51,477 nucleotides of DNA, taken from the IMG/VR virus record IMGVR_UViG_3300011113_000512, positions 1 to 51,477 of that record; one strand, written 5' to 3'. The notes under the pieces were generated by a model, which was given only the letters and a program-made list of their open reading frames with translations, ran no database searches and was not told the origin of the DNA. Position 1 is the first letter of the stretch. The number at the start of each line of letters is the position of its first letter. Positions 17,980 to 26,004 of this stretch are shown here, piece by piece. The stretch is from a virus. Made by a program: the position numbers and the translations under genes.

Positions 17980-18082
17980 GGGGGAGAGGGCTTGTGCGAC
18001 CAAGCACTAGGGCCTCGGGAGCTTCCGGTGGGACTGCTGTGCGACTCAGCGGTTCGGGCCTGTTGGGAAACCCTCTCCTCCA
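17980..18082 (+). ncRNA. Candidate structured RNA/DNA element between SSB-like and primase genes
   Basis: This gene-free stretch folds on paper into a closed multi-hairpin. An outer 11-bp stem pairs 17980-17990 (GGGGGAGAGGG) with 18071-18081 (CCCTCTCCTCC, one G-T). Inside are CTTG-TGCGAC-CAAG (17991-18004), a small CGGG-AGCT-TCCG hairpin, and CTGCTG-TGCGACT-CAGCGG (18034-18052, six pairs including one G-T). The two main hairpins share the loop TGCGAC inside a direct repeat GTGCGACNNAGC. CCA follows at 18080-18082, but no T-arm or D-arm of a tRNA fits. Strand and function are unknown; it would lie in the 5' UTR of the primase. Confidence 0.4.
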
Positions 18083-18100
18083 CCTTTTATAGAGATTGCG

Positions 18101-19633
18101 ATGACAGACATCACAAGGTTCAAGGCGATCTTCAGTGGGTTGGATATCGCCTATGGAACATACAAAATTAAGGCAGAGCGTGGGGACGGAAAACAAGCAG
18201 GACAGGCCACGGTTGTGCGAAAGCCGCCAGTCGATGAGTTATGGGTCAAGCACCTTGAAGGCATTGAACCAAGTCTTGGAATTATCCCAATCAGGGCTGA
18301 TAACACCTGCATCTGGGGCTGTATTGACGTTGACCAGTATCCTCTGGACCTCAAGGGCCTAGTCGAGCGTGTTGCGCAGCTTAAGCTGCCGCTGGTTGTA
18401 TGCAGAAGTAAGTCAGGAGGTGCCCATGTATTCCTATTTACAAAAACGCCTGTTCCGGCCCGAGATTTCCAAACGTATCTCAAGAATGCGGCTGCACTGC
18501 TTGGTGAAGCGGGCAGAGAAATCTTTCCCAAGCAAGCCGAAATCCTTGTTGATAGAGGAGACACCGGCAACTTCCTCAACCTTCCGTACTTCGGCGGCGA
18601 GAATGGTCTCCGCTACGCAGTCAACCCAGACGGGACTGCGGCAACTATGGAAGAGTTCTATGCTCTGTACGATGCAGCGGTCCAAGACGTACCTCTCAAT
18701 TTCCCAGAGCCGCCTAAGCAGGTTGAGAGTCCCATCAAAGATGGCCCGCCATGTCTACAGGCACTATGCGCCCAAGGGTTCCCGGAGGGCACCCGCAATA
18801 ATGGACTATTCAACATTGGCGTCTACCTTAAGAAGGTCCACGCAGTGGGCTGGGAAGACAAGATGGTTGAATACAACTACAAATATGTGGCTCCCCCTCT
18901 GCCCAACAACGAAGTCCAACTTCTGGTCAAGCAGGTTGGCAAAAAAGAGTACCACTACAAGTGCAAGGACGCGCCGCTCAACTCCTTTTGCAACTCCGGC
19001 CTTTGCCGCACTCGCAAATTCGGTATCGGAGCCGCTGCCCCTGATGCGCCTCAGATAGCAAGCCTATCAAAGTACGCCAGTGAGCCGCCGCTGTGGTTCC
19101 TCGATGTCAACGGTCGCCGCATCGAGTTGGATACCGATAGCTTGTACATGCAAGCTGCCTTCCAGAAGGCCTGCCTTGAGCGCTTGAACATCGTGCCGCC
19201 TACCCTGCGCAAACAGGACTGGGAGAATCTTCTCAATGCCCTGCTCAAAGAGATGGTGGAGACTGAGCAGATCACCGAGGCCAGCGAAGACACCAGCGTC
19301 ACCGGTCGCTTTATGGACCTGCTGGAAGAGTTCACTGCCCACATGCAGCAGGCCCTGGTGCGCGATGAGATCATCATGGGCAGGCCATGGACGGATGAAG
19401 ACGAGGCCCGCACCTACTTCCGTATGAAAGACCTTGAGGCACACCTCAAGCGCAACAACTTCGTTGGCCTGTCGGCGCCCAAGATGGCACAGCGTCTGCG
19501 TGACATGGGCGGCGAGCCCATCAGCCTGTTCTTGAAGAATCGCACCGTGCGCTGCTGGCGCATTCCCCGTTTTGAGAGACAAGACGCTCCGTTTGAGACC
19601 CAAACTGTGCGAGAGCAAGGGAGCCCGTTTTAA
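18101..19633 (+). CDS. Archaeo-eukaryotic-type primase (TOTE-type AEP), 510 aa
   Basis: Primase of the AEP superfamily, resembling the AEP domain of TOTE conflict systems. Motif I is CIDVDQYP (D76, D78). Motif II is SKSGGAHVFLF (H109). Motif III is E147-ILVD151 followed by GNFLNLPYFGG. A PriCT-like region follows (PPCLQALCAQGFPEG, then TRNNGLFNIGVYLKK). Cysteines at about 288, 297 and 302 may bind zinc. The C-terminal 150 residues are helical. It probably makes primers for the family A polymerase encoded downstream; no DnaG-type primase or replicative DnaB helicase is visible in the window. Confidence 0.88.
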   Translation: MTDITRFKAIFSGLDIAYGTYKIKAERGDGKQAGQATVVRKPPVDELWVKHLEGIEPSLGIIPIRADNTCIWGCIDVDQYPLDLKGLVERVAQLKLPLVVCRSKSGGAHVFLFTKTPVPARDFQTYLKNAAALLGEAGREIFPKQAEILVDRGDTGNFLNLPYFGGENGLRYAVNPDGTAATMEEFYALYDAAVQDVPLNFPEPPKQVESPIKDGPPCLQALCAQGFPEGTRNNGLFNIGVYLKKVHAVGWEDKMVEYNYKYVAPPLPNNEVQLLVKQVGKKEYHYKCKDAPLNSFCNSGLCRTRKFGIGAAAPDAPQIASLSKYASEPPLWFLDVNGRRIELDTDSLYMQAAFQKACLERLNIVPPTLRKQDWENLLNALLKEMVETEQITEASEDTSVTGRFMDLLEEFTAHMQQALVRDEIIMGRPWTDEDEARTYFRMKDLEAHLKRNNFVGLSAPKMAQRLRDMGGEPISLFLKNRTVRCWRIPRFERQDAPFETQTVREQGSPF

Positions 19634-19635
19634 TG

Positions 19636-19641
19636 TACACT
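19636..19641 (+). promoter_or_regulatory. Weak -10-like TACACT upstream of the HNH gene
   Basis: TACACT preceded by ATG, as in this phage's other TACACT promoters, about 90 nt before the HNH start. No acceptable -35 is seen 16-18 nt upstream, so it is only a weak candidate. Confidence 0.2.
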
Positions 19642-19731
19642 GGTCAAGGCCTAGCTCGACGGAGCGAAAAGCAGTATCCCTTGCTGTCTGGCCAACCTCT
19701 CTTTAAGGGCTGTTTTGTAAAGGGCAAAACA

Positions 19732-20136
19732 ATGACTGCCAAGCTCTGTGAGTGTGGCTGTGGGATGCCAACTCCCATTGCAATTCGCACACGAACTATC
19801 CGAGGCCAGACGAAGGGCGAGCCCCTTCGTTTTATCAGTGGCCACAATTCCCGCCTTCTTTCTTCCGAAGAACAGCGACGACGAAATTCTTTTCGCGACA
19901 GCAGTCTCGAACGCTATACCGGACAGCGATCAAACTACGTCAAGTTGAATGGCCGTCACATGCATCGAGTGATAGCCGAACAGAAACTTAACCGCCCATT
20001 GGAATTTGGGGAAATCGTCCACCATAAAGACGGCGACAAGTGGAATAACGACCCAGACAACCTTGAGGTGATGACACAGGCCGAGCATGCTCGACTGCAT
20101 ACCCTTGAGCGCTGGGCCAAAGAAGGACAACAATGA
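19732..20136 (+). CDS. HNH homing-type endonuclease, 134 aa
   Basis: Start at ATG 19732 after AAAGGG. The N-terminus CECGCGMPTP is a small zinc-knuckle-like cysteine cluster. The HNH core is EFGEIVHHKDGDKWNNDPDN followed by LEVMTQAEHARLH (His-His, Asn, His in order). It stands alone between the primase and UvrD-like genes, and its stop overlaps the helicase ATG (ATGA). Free-standing HNH genes in phages usually behave as mobile homing elements. The adjacent helicase is disrupted in its P-loop, which may be linked. Confidence 0.88.
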   Translation: MTAKLCECGCGMPTPIAIRTRTIRGQTKGEPLRFISGHNSRLLSSEEQRRRNSFRDSSLERYTGQRSNYVKLNGRHMHRVIAEQKLNRPLEFGEIVHHKDGDKWNNDPDNLEVMTQAEHARLHTLERWAKEGQQ

Positions 20137-21674
20137 CAACCGACCAAAAGGAGTGCGGGCCGAAGAGTGGAGAAGTCCACAAAATCTTCGGCCCGCCGTA
20201 GCTGGGGACAGGTAAAACAACTTATCTCCTCAACCGTGTTGAGCAGGAGTTGGGCAATGGCATTTCTCCTATGAGCATCGGGTACTTCTCCTTCACCAAG
20301 AAGGCTGCCAACGAAGCGCGGGACCGCGCTGTGGCCAAGTTTCCGTTCCTCAACCCCAAGACCGACTTCCCCTACTTCCGAACACTGCACTCCTTGGCCT
20401 TTCGGTGTCTGGCCATCAATGCCGACATGATCATGCGCCCGGAGCACTACCAAGAGTTCGCGGCTCAGGTAGGCATCGAAATCAGTGTGGGCTCCGAGGA
20501 CGATGTCAATCTGGCCAAGCCCGACAACCCTATCCTCAACGAGATCAACCTTGCCAGGATTCGGGGCTCCGATCTGCGCCAGCATTACAACCAAAGCGGC
20601 CTGGACATCGAGTGGTACCACTTTGAGTTCGTAGAGCGGTCCTACCGCCACTACAAACGATCCAAGGACCTTCTGGACTTTACTGACCTGTTGGAGATGG
20701 TGGTGTCAGACCCATCATGCCTGCCCTCCTTGGAGGTGCTGATCATCGACGAGGCGCAGGACTTGAGCCGATTGCAGTGGCAAATTGTCGAGGCTTTGGT
20801 TTCGAAGTCGAAAAGGACCTTCCTCGCCGGAGACGACGATCAGGCAGTATTTACCTGGGCTGGTGCCGATGTCAAGAGCTTTCTGTCTTTTGAAGGGCAG
20901 GTCACGGTGCTGGAGCAGTCCTATCGCGTCCCTAGCGGGGTCCATGCGCTGGCCGACAGGATTGTTCACCGCATCAGGGAGCGCCAGCCCAAGAAGTGGA
21001 AGGCCCGGGACTTTGAAGGAGAGGTCAAGACCTACTACCGCTTTGAAGATGTGCCGATGAGCGAAGACCCCTGGCTCATCCTTGCTGCCGCCAACTACAT
21101 GCTCAATCCCATCCATGAATGGCTCAAGTCCAACGGAGTGCTGTTTGAGCGTGGTGGCGTACCTAGCCTGCCCCAAAAGATGATTGAGGCGGTCGTCCAC
21201 TGGGAGGCCCTGCGGCGCGGCGAAGAAGTCATTGGCGCCCATGTGATGGACATCTACAAGTACCTGGGCGGGGACTTCGTTGCCCGGGGCCACCGGACCT
21301 TTAAGGGCGGGGACCCAACGGCTTGGTACAGCCTTGAGAAACTGACCAAGGACCACGGCCTACGGACCGAGGCCATTTGGCATGAGGCCCTGTCCCGGAT
21401 TGCTGGAGATAAGCGGGACTACCTGATTGCGGTGCTGCGCAGGAAGCAGAAGCTTTCGAACGCCAGCCGCATTAAGTTGTCCACGATCCACGGCGCCAAG
21501 GGCGGGGAGGCGGACAATGTCATGCTGTTCATGGACCTCTCGCCCAAGTTTGCCAACGAGTACGCCACCAACGGCGACAGCATTCACCGCCTGTTCTACG
21601 TAGGCATCACCCGAGCCAAGAAGGCTTTGCACTTGATTTTGCCAAAGCAACGAGAAAAGGGATTTATCCTGTGA
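20133..21674 (+). CDS. UvrD/Rep-like superfamily 1 helicase, interrupted by in-frame TAG in Walker A
   Basis: Start at ATG 20133 (AAGGA 7 nt upstream, overlapping the HNH stop). After 22 codons ending F-G-P-P there is TAG (20199-20201) and CTG, then G-T-G-K-T-T-Y-L-L in the same frame. Without TAGCTG the sequence reads FGPPGTGKTTYLL, a perfect Walker A. Downstream motifs are intact: DEAQDLS (codons about 206-212), GDDDQAVFTWAGAD (233-246), EQSYRVP, STIHGAKGGEAD and FYVGITRAKK. The longest stop-free ORF begins at ATG 20250 and would lack the P-loop. TAG is an ordinary stop elsewhere in the window. Possibilities are recoding (bypass or readthrough), an inactivating insertion, or an assembly error. 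Confidence 0.8.
20155..20196 (+). other. 12-bp perfect stem-loop 2 nt before the in-frame TAG
   Basis: GCGGGCCGAAGA (20155-20166) pairs perfectly with TCTTCGGCCCGC (20185-20196). It encloses a second hairpin GTGGA-GAAG-TCCAC (20167-20180) and AAAA. An SD-like AAGGAG lies at 20148-20153, just before the stem. There is no T-tract, so it is not a terminator. Its 3' arm encodes the start of the Walker A motif. Confidence 0.85.
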
Positions 21675-23536
21675 GAACTATCCCGATGTTCCCCACGCCC
21701 ACCGAGTGGGTTCCTCCACAGTCTTTCCCCAACTTATCCACAGCAAGGGAGATTGCAATTGACCTCGAAACATGTGACCCGAACATGGAGTCTTTTGGCC
21801 CAGGTTGGCCTCGCGGCGATGGGTATATTGTTGGTTACGCTATCGCAGTCGATGGTTGGTCTGGGTATTTCCCTGTTGCTCACGGCGGTGGCGGTAACTT
21901 GGATAAGCGGCTTGTGGAGCGTTGGATACGGGATGTCCTCGCCACCCCAGCAGACAAGATCATGCACAACGCAGCCTATGACGCCGGGTGGTTGGGTGCA
22001 AGTGGATTCACCATCAATGGCCGCATCCTTGACACCATGCTTGCCGCCCCGCTTCTTGACGAGAACCGCTTCTCCTACAGCCTCAACGCCCTGGGCTTTG
22101 ACTACCTCCAAGAGATCAAGAGTGAACAGGGCCTCAAGCAGGCCGCAGCCGATTTCGGTGTCCATCCTAAGAAGGAACTCTGGAAGCTTCCGGCGATGTA
22201 TGTCGGGGACTACGCCGAGCAAGATGCGGCGCTGACCCTTAAGCTGTGGCAGCAGTTCAAGATCAAGATGCGGCAGGAGGAGGTCGAGTCGATCTTCCAA
22301 CTTGAGACCAACACCTTCCCTGTGCTGATGGAGATGACCCGGCGCGGCATCCGTTTTGACCGGAAAAAATGCGCAGAGTTGATTGACAACATGCGCAAAA
22401 GGGAGCAGGAACTCCTGGCTGAGTTAAAGCGCATTTGCGGCAAGGGCGTGGACATCTGGGCTGCACAGTCGATTGCCGTGGCTTTTGACAAGATGGGCTT
22501 GTCCTACAGCAAGACCGAAAACGGCCTGCCAAGCTTTACCAAAGGTTTCCTTGACTCTTGCGAGCATCCGCTGGCCAAGATGATCGTCGAGGCCCGGGAG
22601 GTCAACAAGACGCACAGCACGTTCCTGCAGCCGTACATGGACTTCAGCGCCAAGACGGGCCGAATCCACCCGCATGTCAACCAGATGCGCTCCGACGATG
22701 GCGGCACGGTCACCGGGCGGCTGTCCATGGCCAACCCCAACTTGCAGCAGGTGCCCGCTCGGCATGAGGTGATCGGTCCGATGGTCAGGAGCCTGTTCCT
22801 GCCCGAGGAAGGCGAGCAGTGGGCGTCGAACGACTTCTCCTCCCAGGAGCCGCGCCTGTTGGTCCACTACGCCAACCTGCTGTCCCTGCCCGGGGCCGAC
22901 AGTTTGGTATCGGCCTATCAAGCAGACCCTACCACCGACTTCCATCAGATGGTCGCGGACATGGCCCAGATCAAGCGCAAAGCGGCCAAAACGATTGGCC
23001 TGGGGCTCATGTATGGGATGGGCAAAAACAAGCTTGCAGCGAGCCTGGATTTGTCCCTGGACGAGGCCAGCGAGTTGATCGAGCGGTTCCACAAGAATGT
23101 TCCGTTTCTCAAGGGCACGGTCAATGCCGTCATGAAGCGTATTGAGCACCCGGCATCAGGCGGGTCGATTCGAACGCTCCTAGGCCGTAAGTGCCGGTTC
23201 CCGCTGTGGGAGCCGATGGAGTGGGGCGTGAACAAGGCGCTGCCGCGTGAGCAAGCCGTCATTGCTTACGGCCAACGGATCAAACGTGCGGGCACGTACA
23301 AGGGCCTGAACCGATTGATTCAGGGCTCCGCCGCAGACCAGACCAAAGCGGCCATGGTGGCTCTGTCCAAGGCTGGGCTACAGCCGATACTGCAAGTGCA
23401 TGATGAGTTGGCCCTGTCGGTCAAAAGCCGGGACGAGGCCGTCGAGGGGGCCAGGATTATGGCTGAGGCGGTGCGCCTAGAAGTCCCCAGCCGGTGCGAT
23501 GTGGAGATCGGACCAAGCTGGGGAGAAGCAAAGTAG
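21671..23536 (+). CDS. polA: Family A DNA polymerase with 3'-5' exonuclease, 621 aa
   Basis: Replicative polymerase, T7-like in length and layout. Exonuclease motifs are DLE (31-33), NAAYD (100-104) and YAEQD (181-185). Polymerase motif A is NDFSSQEPRLL (about 387-397). Motif B is KRKAAKTIGLGLMYG (about 435-449). Motif C is QVHDE (HDE 577-579). There is no 5' nuclease domain. The start is probably GTG 21671 overlapping the helicase TGA (GTGA); ATG 21686 is the alternative. The motif A residue normally E in FSxIELR is Q-E-P-R here, a divergent form. It lies at the end of the replication operon and meets the convergent minus-strand operon with no spacer. Confidence 0.93.
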   Translation: MRTIPMFPTPTEWVPPQSFPNLSTAREIAIDLETCDPNMESFGPGWPRGDGYIVGYAIAVDGWSGYFPVAHGGGGNLDKRLVERWIRDVLATPADKIMHNAAYDAGWLGASGFTINGRILDTMLAAPLLDENRFSYSLNALGFDYLQEIKSEQGLKQAAADFGVHPKKELWKLPAMYVGDYAEQDAALTLKLWQQFKIKMRQEEVESIFQLETNTFPVLMEMTRRGIRFDRKKCAELIDNMRKREQELLAELKRICGKGVDIWAAQSIAVAFDKMGLSYSKTENGLPSFTKGFLDSCEHPLAKMIVEAREVNKTHSTFLQPYMDFSAKTGRIHPHVNQMRSDDGGTVTGRLSMANPNLQQVPARHEVIGPMVRSLFLPEEGEQWASNDFSSQEPRLLVHYANLLSLPGADSLVSAYQADPTTDFHQMVADMAQIKRKAAKTIGLGLMYGMGKNKLAASLDLSLDEASELIERFHKNVPFLKGTVNAVMKRIEHPASGGSIRTLLGRKCRFPLWEPMEWGVNKALPREQAVIAYGQRIKRAGTYKGLNRLIQGSAADQTKAAMVALSKAGLQPILQVHDELALSVKSRDEAVEGARIMAEAVRLEVPSRCDVEIGPSWGEAK

Positions 23537-23890
23537 TCATACCTTGCGCCGCAGGACGAGCATCAAGAGCTTAGTTTTGACTTCGGCCATGGAAGTGAGG
23601 ATGCCTTCAAGCGTTAAGCGTGGAGGCGGCTCTTTGTAGTCGTCAAACAAGTCCAGTTGCTCCAGGGTAAAGAGGTATTCCCCCTTTCCCCTTCCGGGCA
23701 CCAAATCAGCCCGCAGTCTTCCCCGACTGGCCAGAAACAAACCCGCCCTGCGGATGCAGGACGAGTGAATGTTCAGTGCCTTGGAGATTTCGCTGGTGCG
23801 CTGCGGGATGTAGTTGACAGTGCGCAGGTATGCCATGAGCATACGCTGCGCATCTGCTGCCGCAACCTTCATGGGCACCAGTTCGGTCAT
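23537..23890 (-). CDS. Small HTH-like protein, 117 aa
   Basis: The middle of the protein, VNYIPQRTSEISKALNIHSS followed by CIRRAGLFLASRGRL, reads like a winged helix-turn-helix. LVPGRGKGEYLFTLEQLDLF follows. It is the last gene of the minus-strand early operon, and its ATG overlaps the upstream gene's stop. Possible DNA-binding regulator; no family assigned. The stop abuts the end of the polymerase gene on the other strand. Confidence 0.75.
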   Translation of the reverse strand: MTELVPMKVAAADAQRMLMAYLRTVNYIPQRTSEISKALNIHSSCIRRAGLFLASRGRLRADLVPGRGKGEYLFTLEQLDLFDDYKEPPPRLTLEGILTSMAEVKTKLLMLVLRRKV

Positions 23891-24363
23891 ACAGCGCGGC
23901 CTTCCAACCGCATTGCGATCAGTTTGGCATAGCCTGCGATGTCAACCCAATGATCAACCTTGTCTGGGTTGCCGTTGACGATTCGGCCCACCTTGTGGAT
24001 GATCATCTCAAGCGCTTCCCACTGGTCGTCAGCGAAGGTCTTGCCATGGCGCTGCGCATGGTCCGCCATGAGCCGCTTCATGCCCTGCATGAGTTCGGCG
24101 CCGTGCTTGAACTGGCCATAGTCCACGGCCCGCTGATCGAGGACCTCGCCAACAGAGATGGTGTTCTCGGTCTTTGCTGGCAGCGTGATTGTTGGGGGAA
24201 ATTCTTCAGCTTCCGCGACTGACTCATCACGGGCCCTGGCCCGTAGCTTGTAGACGTAGGCAGGCGCCATTTTGTACTTTATGGCCACATCCTTGACGTT
24301 GGAGGCAGGCCACTTTTTGAACAAGGTGACGACTTTTTTAGATGTTGGTGACAGGGGTCTCAT
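23887..24363 (-). CDS. HTH plus DUF6378-like protein, 158 aa
   Basis: Residues 10-50 look like a helix-turn-helix (NVKDVAIKYKMAPAYVYKLR). Residues about 70-155 match the pattern I associate with DUF6378: DYGQFKHGAELMQGMKRLM, then WEALEMIIHKVGRIVNGNPD and KVDHWVDIAGYAKLI. Function of that domain is unknown to me, but it is common in phages. ATGA overlap with the upstream 47-aa gene and GAGGAAG as SD. Confidence 0.8.
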   Translation of the reverse strand: MRPLSPTSKKVVTLFKKWPASNVKDVAIKYKMAPAYVYKLRARARDESVAEAEEFPPTITLPAKTENTISVGEVLDQRAVDYGQFKHGAELMQGMKRLMADHAQRHGKTFADDQWEALEMIIHKVGRIVNGNPDKVDHWVDIAGYAKLIAMRLEGRAV

Positions 24364-24503
24364 AGCAGTGCTTCCTCATAAGGTTCGATTGGTTGTGGGT
24401 CTTGCTTCTTCTGTTTCGGGAATAGCTTGGGGTCAAGGCGGTCAAACGGCCACCACTTCTCAAGCTCCTCCTGAGTCAGTCTTTTCTTCGGTTGCTCTTT
24501 CAT
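24360..24503 (-). CDS. Small acidic-tailed protein, 47 aa
   Basis: A strong AAAGGAGAG lies 3-4 nt before the ATG at 24503. The sequence begins MKEQPKKRLTQEELEKWWPF and ends PYEEALL. The gene overlaps the 3' end of the upstream gene by 44 nt in another frame and the downstream ATG by 4 nt, so it is tightly coupled. No function recognised. Confidence 0.7.
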   Translation of the reverse strand: MKEQPKKRLTQEELEKWWPFDRLDPKLFPKQKKQDPQPIEPYEEALL

Positions 24504-24972
24504 TTCTCTCCTTTCTAACGATGGGTCTTGCCTTCTTCTGGCGTATCACAGCCTGCACCAAGTCCATAGCCTTCTCAAGCTCTGATACAGTACAGGCTTC
24601 CAACTGGGCATCATGAATCTCCATGCCCAGGTTCAGAGCGCTGAGTTCGGGTCCTCGCAAAATAAACTTGCCAGTCTCCGCCCCTCTGCTTCCCAAAGCA
24701 AAGAGGGCGTCTTGCGAGGCCCGAATCTCAACCTCCCAGTCCTGGCCGATCTTCATCATGGCCAGGGCTTCCGTGATGTTCAAGGCGGCAATCAGGATGT
24801 CAATGTCATCCCTGGTTGCATTGCCGCTTCGAACAATTTCCAATGCAAGGTGGTTCTTGATCTTCAAGTCCGTGCCTGCACTGATTGATCCAACGCGCTT
24901 CATGCCGCTGATGACATATGCCAAGGGGTCAGGAAGGACTCCCTTAGGGCGGTATTTGCTGCGCTTTCTCAT
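24460..24972 (-). CDS. Hypothetical early protein, 170 aa
   Basis: The start was set at ATG 24972. The upstream in-frame ATG at 24999 directly follows the -10 of the promoter at 25000-25027 and would not be transcribed. The sequence is basic at first (MRKRSKYRPKGVLPDPLAYV), then helical (ATRDDIDILIAALNITEALA), ending in a charged tail. A run of similar small proteins in phages share the phrase about an unmodified sets-of-helices fold, but I assign no function. Confidence 0.75.
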   Translation of the reverse strand: MRKRSKYRPKGVLPDPLAYVISGMKRVGSISAGTDLKIKNHLALEIVRSGNATRDDIDILIAALNITEALAMMKIGQDWEVEIRASQDALFALGSRGAETGKFILRGPELSALNLGMEIHDAQLEACTVSELEKAMDLVQAVIRQKKARPIVRKERNERATEEKTDSGGA

Positions 24973-24999
24973 TTCAGTTCTTCTTTCTCGCGTACGCAT

Positions 25000-25027
25000 A
25001 GTGTACGCTTAACTAACCGTGTGTCAA
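25000..25027 (-). promoter_or_regulatory. Sigma70-like promoter inside the minus-strand early operon
   Basis: On the minus strand TTGACA (25022-25027), a 16-nt spacer and TACACT (25000-25005). It has the same hexamers and spacer length as the replication promoter at 16249. It lies just upstream of the 170-aa gene and overlaps the stop codon of the 64-aa gene. Confidence 0.75.
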
Positions 25028-25218
25028 GGCCCGGGGCTTTGAGTTGCACTTCTATTTTCTTTGCCTGCATTCTGGGCTGCTTTGAGTGAGGTGTACTTCG
25101 CCTTATTGCTCTTTAGAACAAAGAGGTCGTTGTCGTCTCGCACAATCTCATCCACCACTTCGCCTTTGGGCGTTTCCAGCACCCAATGGTTCACGTTCCA
25201 GGTCTTCCATTTGTTCAT
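25024..25218 (-). CDS. Hypothetical small protein, 64 aa
   Basis: ATG at 25218 with GGAGGG upstream, overlapping the stop of the previous gene. It begins MNKWKTWNVNHWVLETPKGE and reads as a small beta-rich domain with two Trp-x-x-x-x-Trp repeats and a charged tail. No family recognised. Confidence 0.7.
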   Translation of the reverse strand: MNKWKTWNVNHWVLETPKGEVVDEIVRDDNDLFVLKSNKAKYTSLKAAQNAGKENRSATQSPGP

Positions 25219-25457
25219 GGAGCCCTCCTGGGGCAAGCACGGCCTTGGTTGCAGTCCTGATTGCACGGCGGGCAGGGTGATTTGACCTTGTCCACTGCAT
25301 AGCCCATTGCTTGGTCAAACGTCCAACGGTTGCCCGGCTCAGCTTCATTGACCGCGCTGTATAGCTTCTGAACCATTTCCCATAGCTGGTCTCGCTGTCT
25401 AGATACACAAGCGGGGCGCTGGCAATAGAAACTGCATGAGTGGATGTCTTGCGTCAT
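25215..25457 (-). CDS. Cysteine-rich small protein, 80 aa
   Basis: Eight cysteines. The N-terminal SCSFYCQRPACVSRQ and the C-terminal CPPCNQDCNQGRAC could each bind zinc. The centre (WTFDQAMGYAVDKV) is helical. GGGGAGG precedes the ATG. No function recognised; it may be a zinc-binding early protein. Confidence 0.65.
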   Translation of the reverse strand: MTQDIHSCSFYCQRPACVSRQRDQLWEMVQKLYSAVNEAEPGNRWTFDQAMGYAVDKVKSPCPPCNQDCNQGRACPRRAP

Positions 25458-25633
25458 TTCCAGCCTCCCCAGTCGTCGAAGAGCATTCCATCTGGCGCAA
25501 TCTGATCAAGCACCTTGTCTACCGCATGCAGCGCTCGCAAAGTCTTGGCTTCATCGATGGGAAATGGCAAGGTCGCCATGTGCAGCGCATCCTGCGCAAG
25601 TTTTAGTGCCTCTATGATTTGATCCTTTGTCAT
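25454..25633 (-). CDS. Hypothetical small protein, 59 aa
   Basis: Start set at ATG 25633 (MTKDQIIEALKLAQDALHMA) after AAGGAAA, overlapping the upstream stop. Helical and acidic with a C-terminal LFDDWGGWK. The pattern MTxxQIxEALxLAxxAL recurs in phage small proteins of unknown role. Confidence 0.7.
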   Translation of the reverse strand: MTKDQIIEALKLAQDALHMATLPFPIDEAKTLRALHAVDKVLDQIAPDGMLFDDWGGWK

Positions 25634-26004
25634 GTGGCTTTTTCCTTCATTTTCTTCAGGGCCTCTTCCTCTGCTGCACGCCGCGTGAGCCAACTGACGT
25701 AGGCCACCCGTAGCTTCCTGCGTCTGCTTGCGTCAAACCGGCTGTTCTTAGGCTCTACTTTGCTTGCAGGCTCCAACAGGGCGGTACGAATCTGTCCTGC
25801 GTCTGCGCCAATCAGGCGGGCGTAATCTTCAAACGTAGAGGTCTTGCTAAACAGCCAATCAACTGCTGACAGGGTTTCTGCCGAAGTCACTTGCCCGACA
25901 CCTGCTGCATCTTCAATGGCCTGGGCAATTACTGCAGCCAATAAGTGTGCGCACGCCACTGTCTGTGGGTCCGCCGATGGGTCCGATGAAATAAAGTCGA
26001 TCAT
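25630..26004 (-). CDS. Hypothetical early protein, 124 aa
   Basis: AAGGAG precedes the ATG. The sequence is helical (QTVACAHLLAAVIAQAIEDA) with a basic C-terminus (RRRKLRVAYVSWLTRRAAEE). Possibly DNA-associated from charge only. ATGA-type overlaps with both neighbours show translational coupling. Confidence 0.7.
   Translation of the reverse strand: MIDFISSDPSADPQTVACAHLLAAVIAQAIEDAAGVGQVTSAETLSAVDWLFSKTSTFEDYARLIGADAGQIRTALLEPASKVEPKNSRFDASRRRKLRVAYVSWLTRRAAEEEALKKMKEKAT

Noticed and set aside
17970-18070. Hammerhead-ribozyme-like core, CTGATGA at 17970 and GAAA at 18067
   Set aside because: The segments that should pair as stem II next to these motifs do not, and GAAA lies inside the strand of the outer stem. 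The pattern is a chance match.
17983-18082. tRNA with encoded CCA
   Set aside because: A 7-bp acceptor and CCA can be drawn, but there is no T-loop consensus, no D-arm and no anticodon loop with the required U33.
20133-21674. TAG reassigned as a sense codon in this phage
   Set aside because: Several clear genes end in TAG (polymerase at 23536, terL at 36135, the 78-aa gene at 33579, adaptor at 49392), and no other in-frame TAG was found inside a recognised gene.
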